A DNA stretch of 64,000 nt from Luzula sylvatica (lineage: Eukaryota; Streptophyta; Magnoliopsida; Poales; Juncaceae): assembly GCA_946800325.1 (NCBI GenBank), contig OX326960.1:38695842-38759841 (forward strand). The letters run 5' to 3'. Below are positions 22,913 to 34,162 of the stretch, piece after piece (the first letter of the stretch is position 1; each line of letters begins with the position of its first letter). The notes beneath the pieces are model-generated. The model ran no database searches. It was not told the origin of the DNA and was given only the letters and a program-made list of their open reading frames with translations. Both the position numbers and the translations under genes were made by a program.

Positions 22913-23610
22913 TCTATCTTATATATAAAGTTAGATCAATTGGAGCTCATACATGAGGCCACGTCGTCAAATATTAAATGTACCGTTCACAATTACTATT
23001 CACAATACACTGTTCATAATATTGTTCACGACTGTTACTGTTCCAGGGCCTTTTGTGAAAAAAAAATCAATTTACATTTTGGTCCTTTTTTATTTATATT
23101 TTGGTTCTTTTTAGTTTGAAAAATTACATTTTGGTCCTTTTTATTTACATGTTGGTCATTTTTAATATAAAAAAATACATTTTGGTCCTCTTCGTCACCA
23201 GGGGCCTTTTTGTAAAAAAAATTAATTTACATTTTGGCCCTTTTTGGTTTAAAAAATTACATTTTGGTCCTTTTTAGTTTAAAAAATTACATTTTGGTAC
23301 TTTTCATTTACACCTTGATCCTCTTTTATTTACATGTCGGTCTTTTTTTATATTTTTGAATTTACATTTTTGTCATTTTTATTTATATTTTGGTCCTTTT
23401 TATTTTTAGTTTACACTTTGGTCATTTTTATTAACATTTAGGTCCTTTTTTATTTAAATTTCGGTCCTTTTTAACATTTGAATTTATATTTTGGTCCTTT
23501 TTATTTATATGTTGGTCCTTTTTAGTTTTAATTTACATTTTTTGATATTTATAAAGTTAAGAAAATTGCTCTTCTATGCTTGCTCCACGTCATCCTTTAC
23601 CTTTTGACTT
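22913..23610 (+). mobile_element. Helitron-like 5' portion, copy C
   Basis: It starts TCTATCTTATATATAAAG at 22913 and runs into GGAGCTCATACATGAGGCC, the same 5' motif as copy A. The TTTTGGTCC repeats follow, then a second 5'-end-like motif at about 23550 (TATAAAGTTAAGAAAATTGC ... CCACGTCATCC). I found no matching hairpin/CTAG end downstream, so it looks truncated. Confidence 0.65.
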
Positions 23611-24245
23611 TTTTATATTTGAATTTCTCACTTTAATTATGATTGATTTCTTATCATTATCATGGATATCAACTATATACAATTAATATCATTAGTAATT
23701 AATGATATCATTAATAATTTATTTTTAGCCTTTTGGTCTTCTTACCGGTTTCAGTTAATGTGATATTTATCCTTTTTTTTATTTATTTTTTAGAGAAATT
23801 AAAGTCCTCACAAAAGGTCACATCATCCTTTTAATGTGGACCATAATTCGATGACATGACACTTATATATCTAAATTTTTTTTTAAATAAGATATGTTAG
23901 TTTATTTGATATTCTTTTATTCATTTCAATTACTAAAATTAACATAAATAATGAATAATATACAATAAGAATTAATGAGGTGTTTTTTTTATTTATTTCA
24001 ATTATCTGTTAATTTTTTTCACGTCTTATGACATGTCAACGAATTATGCCATTTTGTGGATTATTTGACAGGCACGTAATTAATTTAACTATCAAGTTAT
24101 TAGTTATCGGATGGAAAAGAAATTTAAAACTAGATGAAAAGTTAAGGAAATTAAACGGACCGAAACAAAGTTCGAGATGTAAAATGATTCAAACAAAAAG
24201 TTAAGGGGTGCATAGCAGCATAGTGCATGCATAAGAGAAGAGAAT
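23611..24245. other. Intergenic, AT-rich, no gene seen
   Basis: AT-rich DNA between the Helitron remnants and the retroposed sequence, with no ORF or repeat ends that I can support. Confidence 0.4.
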
Positions 24246-24872
24246 AATAGAGATGAAGATTTAAAAATAGAACAAAATGGAGAAAGTCTTTTAGCCCACC
24301 TCCATCAAAGTAATCGGTGGGGTGGCTCCCCTTGCCATGAGGTCTTCTTCTCTGACTTTTGTTTTTTCGGCCAACAATTTTCCCCGACGATTGATGAATT
24401 ACATGAGAGTCTTTTCCATCTAATCCGAATAAAGGTGATTTTTCCGTGCTCTAGCTTGTTTGATCCTATTCCTTGCTCCTTCGACTCTTGTCCGTTGTGA
24501 TCATTTCAACTTCTCCGACTCAACAACAGTAAAATCGGCTATCATAACCTTCAATTGGATGTCCATGAATTTGCGCGGAGTGTTTCTTCGACGAATTTGG
24601 ATTACAAGAAGATGAACAATTGGATAATCACTATGTATCTTTTTCTTTATTTGCAATTAGTTTTTATTTTAGATTTAGGTTATGATTAAAGCCTCAAGTT
24701 CTAGTTGTTTGATTTGACAAATCGATATGAGCCGTTAATCTTTTGCTACCGTAATAGACTCGCACGTGAGCCAATGTTAAAAGGATGTATTATGTTGTAA
24801 GCAACAAATCGATGAAATGGAGACGTATGTCCATTTGAAAGCAAAAAAAAAAAAGAATAGAGATGAAGATTT
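24246..24872 (+). mobile_element. Retroposed sequence with poly(A) and 17-bp TSD (24263-24855)
   Basis: The 17-base sequence AATAGAGATGAAGATTT at 24246-24262 recurs exactly at 24856-24872. Just before the second copy is an A-run (24843-24854). A long target duplication plus a 3' A-tail is the mark of LINE-machinery retroposition. The roughly 590-base insert is GC-richer than its flanks and has no long ORF. It may be a processed copy of an unidentified transcript, or a short LINE or SINE derivative. I cannot identify the source. Confidence 0.75.
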
Positions 24873-25507
24873 GTTAAGTGAAATAAATATGAGTTTTAAT
24901 TTAGTCAAATAAATTTTATATTTTATTAATTTTCTTCCATATAAAGTATTTTTTTCGAGAGCCTACGAAATTGTTGAGCCGCCCGATTGAGCAATAATAT
25001 CGATAATTATTTTATAATAAGATGAATATCTTACGTTTCTTCTCAACTAATCTTTATTTAATAAAACTGCCATTATAGTCTTGAAAATATCTCATTTATA
25101 AATTACAAAAAGGTCTCAATTTAATGAAGAAAAAAATCGATTTCACAACTCTATAATTCCGCCGTCAATTATTTTCGATGAATATCTTAATTTCCTTGAG
25201 ATGCATGGCCATTCCTTATCTGTTAACACCATCACAAAGACAAACAAATAAAGAGAGCCAATTATCTAACTGAATCACACAGAAAACAAGAGCCCCAAAA
25301 ATGCAAAAATGAAAATTCTGTAAAGAAGTCCTTACATATTGAAAATTACAAAAAATAAACCCTCTGTTTTTAAGAAATTTGTGAAAAAAAAAATCTCTAC
25401 CATTACCCTCAAACGGTGTTAAATTAACAAAAAATAAGGCAGTGTACTTGCAGGAGATTTTATCTCAAAAGAATTAATGGAAGAGATATATTTTTCTATT
25501 ATTAGTT
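24873..25507. other. Intergenic, 3' flank of the small secreted-protein gene
   Basis: AT-rich DNA, nothing recognised. Confidence 0.4.
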
Positions 25508-25972
25508 TCATACCGTTTTTCCAGCATTCTTCTTTCTCGAGTGCTTCGGCATAGAAGCTCCTGAATATTTCAAAATTCAAGCAATGCAAACACATTTGGT
25601 TATTAATTGTGAGAATTATGGAGTCCATTCTTCACAGAAAAAATTGTAATTAATTATGAGAATTAAGCAATTAAGAAAACTATATATAATCCATAATATA
25701 CCATTTAGAGTGGACACATGTGGAGGCAATTCATGTGTTTGTGGTCCACTGTAGTCTATCTGGTACACCAATTCAGTCCCTAAATCAAATTCTCTTGCTC
25801 TACTAGCTATTATTATTATAAGTATACAAGAAAAACTCGGAATTAAAATCCTTGAAAGTAATTAAAGAGTAAGCAAGCATAAAGAAAACTTACATTGACA
25901 TAGAATTGTCATGGATATTAGAGAAATAAAAAAAAGAGTGAATACTCTTCCACACACTGCCTTCATCTTCAT
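25508..25972 (-). CDS. Small putative secreted protein, 78 residues, three exons
   Basis: Exons 25972-25894, 25806-25702 and 25560-25508 join in frame across AAT|GTAAGT, ATAG| and TTCAG| borders to 78 residues. The N-terminus MKMKAVCGRVFTLFFISLIS continues with a short hydrophobic stretch ending near Cys25: a clear signal peptide. The mature part contains LVYQIDYSGPQTHELPPH and a basic tail (MPKHSRKKNAGKTV). A Tyr after Asp, with downstream prolines and His, is common in plant tyrosine-sulfated or otherwise processed signalling peptides. I have an impression of a plant family with a similar 'EIDYxGPETH' core but cannot verify it. No exon is long enough to stand out alone; all intron phases agree, which is the main support. 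Function unknown; a ligand role is inference. Confidence 0.66.
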
Positions 25973-26650
25973 CTCTACTAATTTCTCAATTTGATTGAAC
26001 AAGCAAGTTATTAATATGGCACATTTATTATGCCCATTGAGGGAAGTTACAAAAATGCATGGTGCCGGTCCACGGTGGACCTAGCCAATGAGATATCATT
26101 GGTTAGATATTTGGCCCTTGTCACCTAATAACGAGAATTGAAAAGGTTCATGAAAAAGGAATTTTTTTTTTTAATAACGTAAACATGATGTAACACTTTA
26201 AGAATTAAAACATTAATTTATGATTTAATATCTTAATATGATGTTCAATCATAAATTAAGATAATCAAATTATAAATTAAGATGTTAAATTATTTATTTA
26301 TGTGTTAATTTTTGACGTGTTAAATCAATCATATTCACGTAATCAATTTTTTTGAAAAGAGTTCAAAGGAGATGTACATCACTACTCTATGAAATAATTA
26401 GAGGACACAGTCATGTGAGTTGCAATTAACTGATGTTTGGATTTCTCATATCCATGTCGAATCATTGGTCCACCTAAATGGCTACCGGAAACGAAGGCCC
26501 CCCATGTCCCTGCATCTAGGATTCCAAACATCGATTATGATGGATGGGTCTTTGTTGGATTTTTATTTATGTTACGTATGTTCAATTATTGCAAGCGTAA
26601 GTAATTAAATATATTTAATGAACATGCGGTAAGAAATTGACTATTTTAAT
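25973..26650. other. Intergenic; upstream region of the small secreted-protein gene
   Basis: AT-rich. The first 150 bases or so presumably hold the promoter of the minus-strand peptide gene. A 62-codon plus-strand ORF at 26420 has no recognisable features. Confidence 0.4.
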
Positions 26651-26654
26651 ATTA

Positions 26655-26992
26655 AATCTTGAAATGATACGTTTTCGATACGGCTGGATAAGAAGCTGAT
26701 ATGATTGATTTCATTTTCTTGTTATTTTGACACAACATAAAAATGCACAATGTTCTCACTAGTCACTGCTCAAGAATATTTTATATCACATATATTAGAT
26801 ATCCAATGAACAACGTAACAACTTGATTTTTATTTATAATGTATTTAAATTTAAATATATAATTAGTTTTATTAAAATTAAATTAAATAATGTATATATA
26901 AGTTGTATCGTATTTTAAATTTTTTGAAAATTGTCGTATCGCCGTATCTGCATCGTATAAAATACGATACTCGTATGTACCCATGCAACATA
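26655..26992. mobile_element. Decayed hAT copy, 'CTATGTT' family
   Basis: GATACG motifs at about 26670 and a right end reading TTGAAAATTGTCGTATCGCC ... CCCATGCAACATA (to 26992) match the 7422 element at lower identity. The left terminus is not recognisable. Confidence 0.55.
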
Positions 26993-28422
26993 ACTGACAA
27001 CACTATATTTGAATTGTAATGTTCTATAATATAAACAAGGAGTAGTTCAACATGTAACCTTGTAAGGATATACAATTCGAAAAATAACCCGATTTTGAAA
27101 AATATTTCAAAACTAACCAAAATCGGATTTTAAAAATCTAGTACCACCGAATTTTAAAATTTCGATGGATTAAGTAGAATAAAACATAATTTAGGCTGCA
27201 CAAAAAGTAATTTAGGTGAAAAACTCAATCCATTAAACTAATAGATATTTCCATATTTTTACCAACACATCTCCACGTACTAGTTAACATATTTTATTAA
27301 CATGATAACTAACACATGTCATATAATTAATAATTAATCAATATGCAATTGACATTCATTTGAATTCATAAATATGAATTAATTGTTAATTATGTGTTTG
27401 TTTAATTATAATGACAATTAAGCGTGTTAATTATAATATAAAGATTTTGGTAGTGAAATCTTGGTGCAAAGTAAAATTTCTCTATATTTGTTCATGCATG
27501 CGTACAATCAATCTGTCAAAAACAGGGTTGCAAATAACTCGATGTATCACCGCTATAGCGTGATATATCATATAGCGTTGTTTGGGTGCTAAACGCTGCA
27601 CGTTGCCGTTTTATTGCGTCTTTTAAATTCTCAATGAGTTTTTTGAATTAGACACATGAAAAAATAGTAAATAAATTAAAAAATAAGTAAAAAATGGTTC
27701 ATCTTTGAATATTCATGAATGAGATATTTCGTGACACTATTTTATAATATACATCATGATACATAATGCAAAATATTTATTAATTTCGTACGTTGAAAAA
27801 ATATTGCGTCGCTATAGCGTCAGCTACAGTGCTACACGCAATTCACTGCAAGAAAAATCCTAAATACTACAGGACATTTAATGCTATTTACAACATTGAT
27901 CATAAATAAAGTGACATTTTTACCTTACAATCGACTTCAATATCATAATTGTTCTGGTGAATAACTCAAAAAAAACGAAAGATGAATAATAAATAGAAAA
28001 ACACTAATAATAAACACGATATCTATTTTTCAGAGATTCACTGTAAACTCGACTCTTGATAGGTCATTTTGTATGTGTTGTCCGAAAAAAAGAGGACTTA
28101 ATGACTAGTATTCGTTCGTCAGACCCAAGAGTGAAAATTTCCGTGGATACAAATCATATAAAAAACTTTTGAAGAATGGGCCAAACCCGACAATTTTTCA
28201 AGAATAATATCCAAGAGACCGAATACCATCACTTGGATCTAGAATTTACATGCTAATGCTGATAATTTCAATAATTATATCATTGATTAACCCTACGACT
28301 ATTGTGCTTATAAATAAAAGAATCAAATTCAGATTTTAGTCTTATTCTCTTTTCATTGTTGATAGGCATAGAATGAGCTTTCACTTTCCTTCCTTTGAAG
28401 CAAGCTTTAATCTTTCATAACC
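26993..28422. other. Intergenic, repeat remnants, no gene seen
   Basis: About 27230-27480 is weakly palindromic, AT-rich MITE-like sequence. About 27535-27850 has paired CGCTATAGCG-type motifs near both ends (ACCGCTATAGCGTG and CGTCGCTATAGCGTC), probably another old inverted-repeat element. No coding region is recognisable. Confidence 0.4.
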
Positions 28423-28560
28423 TATGTTGCACGGATACGGGTACGGATACGGATATCGTATCCGATACGATACGGCGATACGATAATTTTCAAAATTTTA
28501 CGTATACGAGTACGGTTATATAAAACATACGAATACGACGATACGACTTTCAATTATGGA
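28423..28560. mobile_element. hAT 'CTATGTT' fragment, one end only
   Basis: CCTATGTTGCACGGATACGG at 28422 onward is the terminal sequence of the family seen at 7422. It is followed by GATACG repeats for about 130 bases, and then the similarity stops. Confidence 0.6.
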
Positions 28561-28613
28561 GTTATATGCAGAAATGTTCTTATTGATAACACTTGAAAGA
28601 ACGTATCCGGATG

Positions 28614-28867
28614 ACCAGGGGCGGATCCAGAACGAATATATAAGGGGGGCCGAATTTTATAGGGGGGGGCCGGATTAAAGAAAAATTCAGAATACGTGGT
28701 CTGAGGGTTTCGAACTCAAGACCTCACACTTCCTAAACAAATGTTTTACCACTACACTAACTTAATCTTTGTGAAATATAGACAAATTTATCATAATTAT
28801 TACTTCGAAACCAACGAAATCACCTTCATTCTTCACTAAATTTTTCGAACTCAAGACCTCCCGCTCG

Positions 28868-28928
<61 letters not shown>

Positions 28929-28941
28929 ATCCGCCCCTACC
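28614..28941 (-). mobile_element. Short inverted-repeat element with tRNA-like boxes and a poly(C) core
   Basis: AGGGGCGGATCC (28617-28628) and its exact inverse GGATCCGCCCCT (28927-28938) bound the element. The flanks are ACC on both sides, a possible 3-bp duplication. Read on the minus strand, it contains TTAGTGTAGTGGTAAAAC and GGTCTTGAGTTCGAAACC, resembling the A and B boxes of a tRNA-type pol III promoter. The B-box-like motif occurs a second time next to the poly(C) run. It is a mobile non-coding element, not a functional tRNA gene. Confidence 0.55.
28868..28926. repeat. Poly(C) tract of 59 bases
   Basis: Fifty-nine consecutive C residues inside the inverted-repeat element. The glycine-rich ORF that reads through it on the minus strand is an artefact. 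Such a run is rare in plant DNA, and its exact length is likely uncertain in the assembly. Confidence 0.9.
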
Positions 28942-29016
28942 GGATCCGAATCCCAAGATATGACGGACCTGGTATGATCCCTATTCAAACTGAATCCGAA
29001 CCATTAACACTCCTAT
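28942..29016. mobile_element. Fragment of the CGGATCC-rich hAT family
   Basis: CGGATCCGAATCCC ... ACTGAATCCGAACCATTAACACTCCTA resembles the right end of the element at 6070-6701 (inverse of TAGGRGTGTYAAYGG). The tRNA-box element at 28614 seems to have inserted into it, because GGATCCGG motifs lie on both sides. Confidence 0.5.
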
Positions 29017-29250
29017 ATGTAACCCGATCTAAAATTCCCGGATTTTCTATTATCAAAGATTTCAATTCTGAGATTTTGTAATAATCGGATGTTTAAAATT
29101 CTCAGTGATAACTGATAAGCCTCTCCACCTCAGTTGGCCACTTCACTTCGTCTCTATCTCTCTATGATCAGCACAAGATACACGTTTCTATTTTCTCAGC
29201 TATTTAAGTATTAAGCAAGAATTCTCTCCTCAGACGCCATTAGTGAAGAA

Positions 29251-31669
29251 ATGTTGCAAAGGCTATCATCAGTACGACGAGCTGCGACGTACCTGGAGAA
29301 GCAATGGAGACGAGGCGCGTCTATCTCCACCTCCCTTCTCGTCGACGATACGCAGAAACAGGTCGCTGTTAATCAAAATTACTTTTTTTTTTCTTAATTG
29401 GATTTAAGATCGTCTGATTTGGATGATTTATGCATTTGTATTTTGTAGTTTAAAGAAAGCTTGTATCAGTTTGCGCAAGAAAACATTGCTCCTCATGCAG
29501 CCAAGATTGATTCGACCAATCACTTCCCAAAGGTAGAAACAATTTCACTCTCAATTTCTGAATTCTAAACTGTCGTTATGTTTTTCATAGTCTAATTTCG
29601 CAGTATTTTATCCTTAGGATGTTAATTTGTGGAAGCTCATGGGCGATTTCAATCTCCATGGAATCACTGCCCCAGGTATCCAAAACCTCAAAATCCCAAT
29701 TCCCTTGGATCAATTTGATATAAAAACCCCAGTAACTCTATTTATTCACAAATGGGTATTAAAACCCTTTTTCTTTTTCTTTCAAAACCTAATTAAATCT
29801 TGTTTATTAATTTCCTAAAAAATAGAGGAATATGGAGGAATGGGTCTAGGATATATGTACCACTGCATAGCAATGGAAGAAATTTCTCGTGCTTCTGGCT
29901 CGGTTGGTCTCTCTTACGGGGCCCACTCAAATCTCTGCATCAATCAATTGGTACATTAACAAACCCTTTATCAATATATTTATATGCTTTCAATTTTAAA
30001 CACTATTAAATATTTATATTAACTTTTACTATATAGGTTAGAAATGCAACGCTTTCACAAAAGGGAAAATATCTTCCAAAGGTTCGACATTTTAATCAAA
30101 ATCGCATTAATTATTTTATGATTTTAATTTGGTTTAATGAATTATTAATTTATTATGTGAAGCTAATTAGTGGAGAGCATATAGGGGCATTAGCAATGAG
30201 CGAACCAAATGGTAAATTTAATCATTCATATTAATTAAACTTCAAATGAATAATGATAATATAATTAATAATATTTTTATTTTATTTTCTCAGCTGGTTC
30301 TGACGTAGTAAGTATGAAATGCAAAGCTGATAAAGTCGATGGAGGCTACTTGATAAACGGGAACAAAATGTGGTGTACCAACGGCCCCTCTGCTCAAACA
30401 CTGGTACCGATACTACCGTACCAAAATATTCATTTCATTCGAAAAACTTATGTTATTACTAATTATTTGGTTCTTTACAGGTTGTTTATGCAAAAACAAA
30501 TATTCAAGCTGGATCGAAGGGAATAACTGCATTCATCATTGAGAAAGGCATGCCAGGGTAAATTATATCGATAACTTTACATAAAACCCCCTTTCTTTTT
30601 AATTATTACAAAAAAAACCTTATTTGGTAATATATAAGCAGATTTAGCACAGCACAAAAACTAGACAAACTTGGTATGCGTGGAAGTGACACGTAAGCAT
30701 TCTTCATTAATTAAACTGATAATTAATTATTTTTTATTATATAATTATGAAATTTTATATTTGTTTCAGATGCGAACTGGTATTTGAGAACTGTTTCGTA
30801 CCAGAAGAAAATGTGCTTGGCGAGGAAGGAAAAGGCATAATTCATTTTCATACAATTATATCCTCTACAATGCATACAACACAAGCATTCTATTATATTA
30901 GAATTATTTTGCATTGCAGGGGTTTATGTGATGATGTCAGGATTGGATTTAGAAAGACTAGTATTGGCGGCGGGCCCACTCGGGCTAATGCAATCTTGTC
31001 TCGATGCCGTCATTCCTTATGTCCGTCAAAGAGAACAATTCGGCCAACCAATTGGAGAGTTCCAATTCATTCAAGTACTTTTATATTTGTATATTTATTC
31101 AAAAGTTAGGGTTTATGTGTATGTTTACTAATTTGTGGATTAATTTGTAGGGAAAATTGGCTGATATGTACACGTCTTTGCAGTCTTCGAGGTTAGATTT
31201 AGATTTAATTCGATTATTTAATTTATTCGTGTTATGTTATTGACTCTAGAAATTAATTTAATTTTAGGGCTTTTGTTTATGCGGTTGCGAGAGATTGTGA
31301 CAATGGAATTGTTGACAGAAAGGTTCTTTTTATTTATTATATTAATAAACTAATATAATATAATATAATAATTTATTTATTTATTTTTGGGTAGGATTGT
31401 GCAGGCGTGATTCTTATGGCTGCAGAAAAAGCCACCCAAGTTGCCCTTCAGGTAGATAATTTTTATAATAATGATAAATGATGATAATTTTTATTATAAG
31501 TTTGTTGAATTTTGTGTGATAGGCGATACAGTGTTTAGGAGGGAATGGGTACATAAATGAGTACCCAACGGGTCGGCTTTTGAGAGATGCGAAGCTCTTC
31601 GAGATTGGTGCTGGTACGAGCGAGGTTAGAAGAATGATTATTGGTCGTGAACTCTTCAAACAAGACTAG
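29251..31669 (+). CDS. IVD: Isovaleryl-CoA dehydrogenase, mitochondrial (15 exons)
   Basis: Exons: 29251-29361, 29449-29532, 29618-29675, 29826-29950, 30037-30081, 30163-30211, 30294-30403, 30481-30557, 30642-30692, 30770-30834, 30920-31074, 31151-31191, 31268-31322, 31395-31451, 31523-31669. They join to 409 residues, the length expected for plant IVD. The enzyme is an FAD acyl-CoA dehydrogenase of mitochondrial leucine breakdown that passes electrons to ETF; plant forms also act on related branched substrates. The N-terminus ([20 protein letters not shown]) is a typical mitochondrial presequence. AMSEPNAGSD (substrate/FAD region), the catalytic Glu in [16 protein letters not shown] (about Glu270) and the C-terminal [19 protein letters not shown] are all intact. 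The intron after 30834 starts with GC rather than GT. Confidence 0.96.
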
Positions 31670-32015
31670 GTATAATCACAAAAAGAAAATTAATAAGTTC
31701 GTTATGGATTCATAATAAGAACGTGTTTTCTGTGATTCGGTCTAATATCATTTCTTCTATTTGGATTTATTTGTTAATAATTAACTTGCATAATTGATAT
31801 TTCATAATTCATATGAATAAAATGAATCATGAAAGTATTATAAAAATATTCAAGATTATATTTAAGAAATTTCTCAATTTTTTTTGTCAGTTTTTCAATA
31901 AATCACCTTTCGAATTTTACACAACACTTTTATTCTCACGTCACATACCATGCATCAAACCATAAACAACACATGAATATCGAAATGAAGACGAGAACTG
32001 AAAAAACGTGCGGTA
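31670..32015. other. Short intergenic region between convergent genes (IVD and RLCK)
   Basis: The 3' flanks of IVD (+) and the RLCK gene (-). AT-rich, nothing else seen. Confidence 0.5.
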
Positions 32016-32415
32016 TTATTCCAAAGCGCCTCTCTCGTGAAAAGCCGCGTGAAGACGCCTAGAATTCGATCCCCATTCTAGCGCCTCCGCCACGGCTTTC
32101 CTACGTTCCTCCTCTCTTTCTTCCTTCTCTCCATCTTCGATCCCCATTGATGAACTCGCTGCGATCTGAGCACCAGATGGTTGAGGGTCCTTATCGCGAG
32201 GTTCGGTGAGATAACTCAAAGCCACGACCACGTCAGTCATTAACGGACGAGAGTCCGCCTCTTCTTGGAGACACATAGCAGCCACTGCGACGGCTTGGTT
32301 AAGTCCTTTCTGCGGAAAGTCTCCTCTGAGAAGCGGGTCCGTTAACTCTTTGTATCTTTGCGGATCCTTGAACATCGCTTGTGCCTATACGGGTATTAAA
32401 AGTATCCATTATTTT

Positions 32416-32446
<31 letters not shown>

Positions 32447-34120
32447 TTAGTGAGTGTGTAAATAAGTACCCATGTAACTAAAACTTGTTCGTCAGTGGGT
32501 CTCGTATTATCGATAGCCCTTCGTCCTGTGATCAACTCGAGCATGAGGACTCCGAAACTATACACGTCCGATTTGGCAGTAAGTTGACCGGTACGTATAT
32601 ATTCCGGTGCGCAATACCCATACGTGCCCATGACACGAGATGAGACTGCTTCTTTATCCCCCATTGGTCCGAGTTTAGCCAGCCCGAAATCAGAAAGCTT
32701 AGCGTTGAATTCTTCGTCGAGTAAAATGTTTGCACATTTAAGGTCACGATATATTACAGGAGGATTAGCCTTTTCGTGGAGGTATTCGAGACCCATTGCC
32801 GCACCAGAGGCTATTTTCATCCTCGTGTACCAGTTTAACGGTTCTTGGTTCGGGCTAATATCTGTCAGGATTGAAGAACAAAATATAATATTTAATTTTG
32901 TTGATTAAATATAATCCGAGTTTCATATTTAAGTGAAATTTACCGAGTAAATGATTATCAAGGGAGCCCTGAGGCAAGTACTCGTAGACCAAAAGCCTTT
33001 GATTTCCATCGGCACAATAGCCTACAAGGTTCACCAAATTTTGGTGGTGAAGGAGGCTGAGCATTAAAACTTCGACGAGAAATTCGCTGTTCCCTTGCAA
33101 CCCGTTCTTGTCCAATTGCTTCACTGCCACGATCTAAAAATAAGACCCAATTGTAAATTTATAACGCGAAGTAGAATTATTATAGAGAAATTACTGATAT
33201 GGAAAATTCAACGATGGATCCTTTTTCGTGAATGGAATAAATTGAGACCGTGCGAATATTACCTGACCAGATTTAGTTTGGCCTTTGTAGACTCTTCCGA
33301 AGCCTCCTTCACCGAGCAGGCTATCTTGTTGGAAGTTTTTCGTGGCATTGGCTAGCTCACGAAATGTGAACGATTTTGCCGTGATGTTTTTGTTTTCAGG
33401 ATTCTCAAATTTACTTGATGGAATCCTCTTCAACAGAATTCCTGCAACAACAAAAAAAAACGAGTCCCAATTGTCCTCAAATTTTCGCAGGAAATTCTTG
33501 CAATTCGTTTGGTGATCGCGTAGAGAAATGAATATGTGCGGTATAATTACATGTTTGTAATAATAATTGTAATCTTACCTTATATTTAGTTGGTAACTTT
33601 AATATCAACCACGTAGATCTTGCATAATTAATAAGGATAAATTATCTTCAAAACAACATAACATGATCATATAAAATATATATATTTGTAAAATTCATTT
33701 TACACATCAGAAAACTCTATCAAATTCGTGATCATATTAGGAAATTCAAAATTATGTACATATGTATGTTTGATTGTAAATTAACATGTATGTTTCTAAA
33801 GTTTGACTATGATATACTGATGTATCATGTATGTAGAAGTAAAAAAAAAATATAAGAACAATAACGCAAAAAACATCAAGTAAGAAAAATGTTAAATAAA
33901 AAATGATCGGAATTTTTTTTTTTCAAAAAGAAATTGATCGAAATGCTAATAGTAATTTATATGCATATAATTATGACCACCCATGAAAATAAAACTCTTA
34001 ATTACCGTTGTTCGCATGAAAATCGTAATCGTTCTTTGAGATTGCTATTGGCCTCGAATGTATTTGCTCTGCATCGTCGGAGGCGAAACAGGAGAAACAT
34101 CTCATCAACTTCATTTTCAT
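32016..34120 (-). CDS. Receptor-like cytoplasmic kinase, subfamily VII (PBS1/PBL type)
   Basis: Exons 34120-34006, 33441-33263, 33133-32944, 32861-32470 and 32384-32016 join to 414 residues. It is a Ser/Thr protein kinase that relays signals from surface receptors at the plasma membrane. Visible parts: the N-terminal MRCFSCF cysteines (likely palmitoylated), [11 protein letters not shown] (P-loop, about 80), VAVK (Lys103), the catalytic loop [12 protein letters not shown] (Asp201), DFG (219-221), an activation segment [15 protein letters not shown] and a Ser-poor acidic tail. Most relatives start Met-Gly for myristoylation; here the start is MKMKLMRC with no Gly2. An (AGAT)n microsatellite lies in the last intron (about 32418-32445). 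Which PBL member this is cannot be told from sequence alone. Confidence 0.93.
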
Positions 34121-34162
34121 CTTAATTTTCGTCTCCTTATTTTCTTCTCTCTCAGTCACAAA

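Noticed and set aside
19935..23610. Regularly repeated short motifs suggesting a CRISPR-like array
   Set aside because: Units are short, variable in spacing and T-rich, without distinct spacers. The DNA is plant nuclear and the ends are Helitron ends.
25560..25806. Assignment of the small secreted protein to the RGF/GOLVEN peptide family
   Set aside because: DY and PPH are present, but spacing and the terminal HN of that family do not fit.
28700..28770. Possible tRNA gene on the minus strand
   Set aside because: Only A- and B-box-like motifs are present. The cloverleaf stems do not pair and it lies inside a mobile element.
28762..28956. Glycine-rich ORF on the minus strand
   Set aside because: It exists only because the poly(C) tract reads as Gly; the rest has no protein features.
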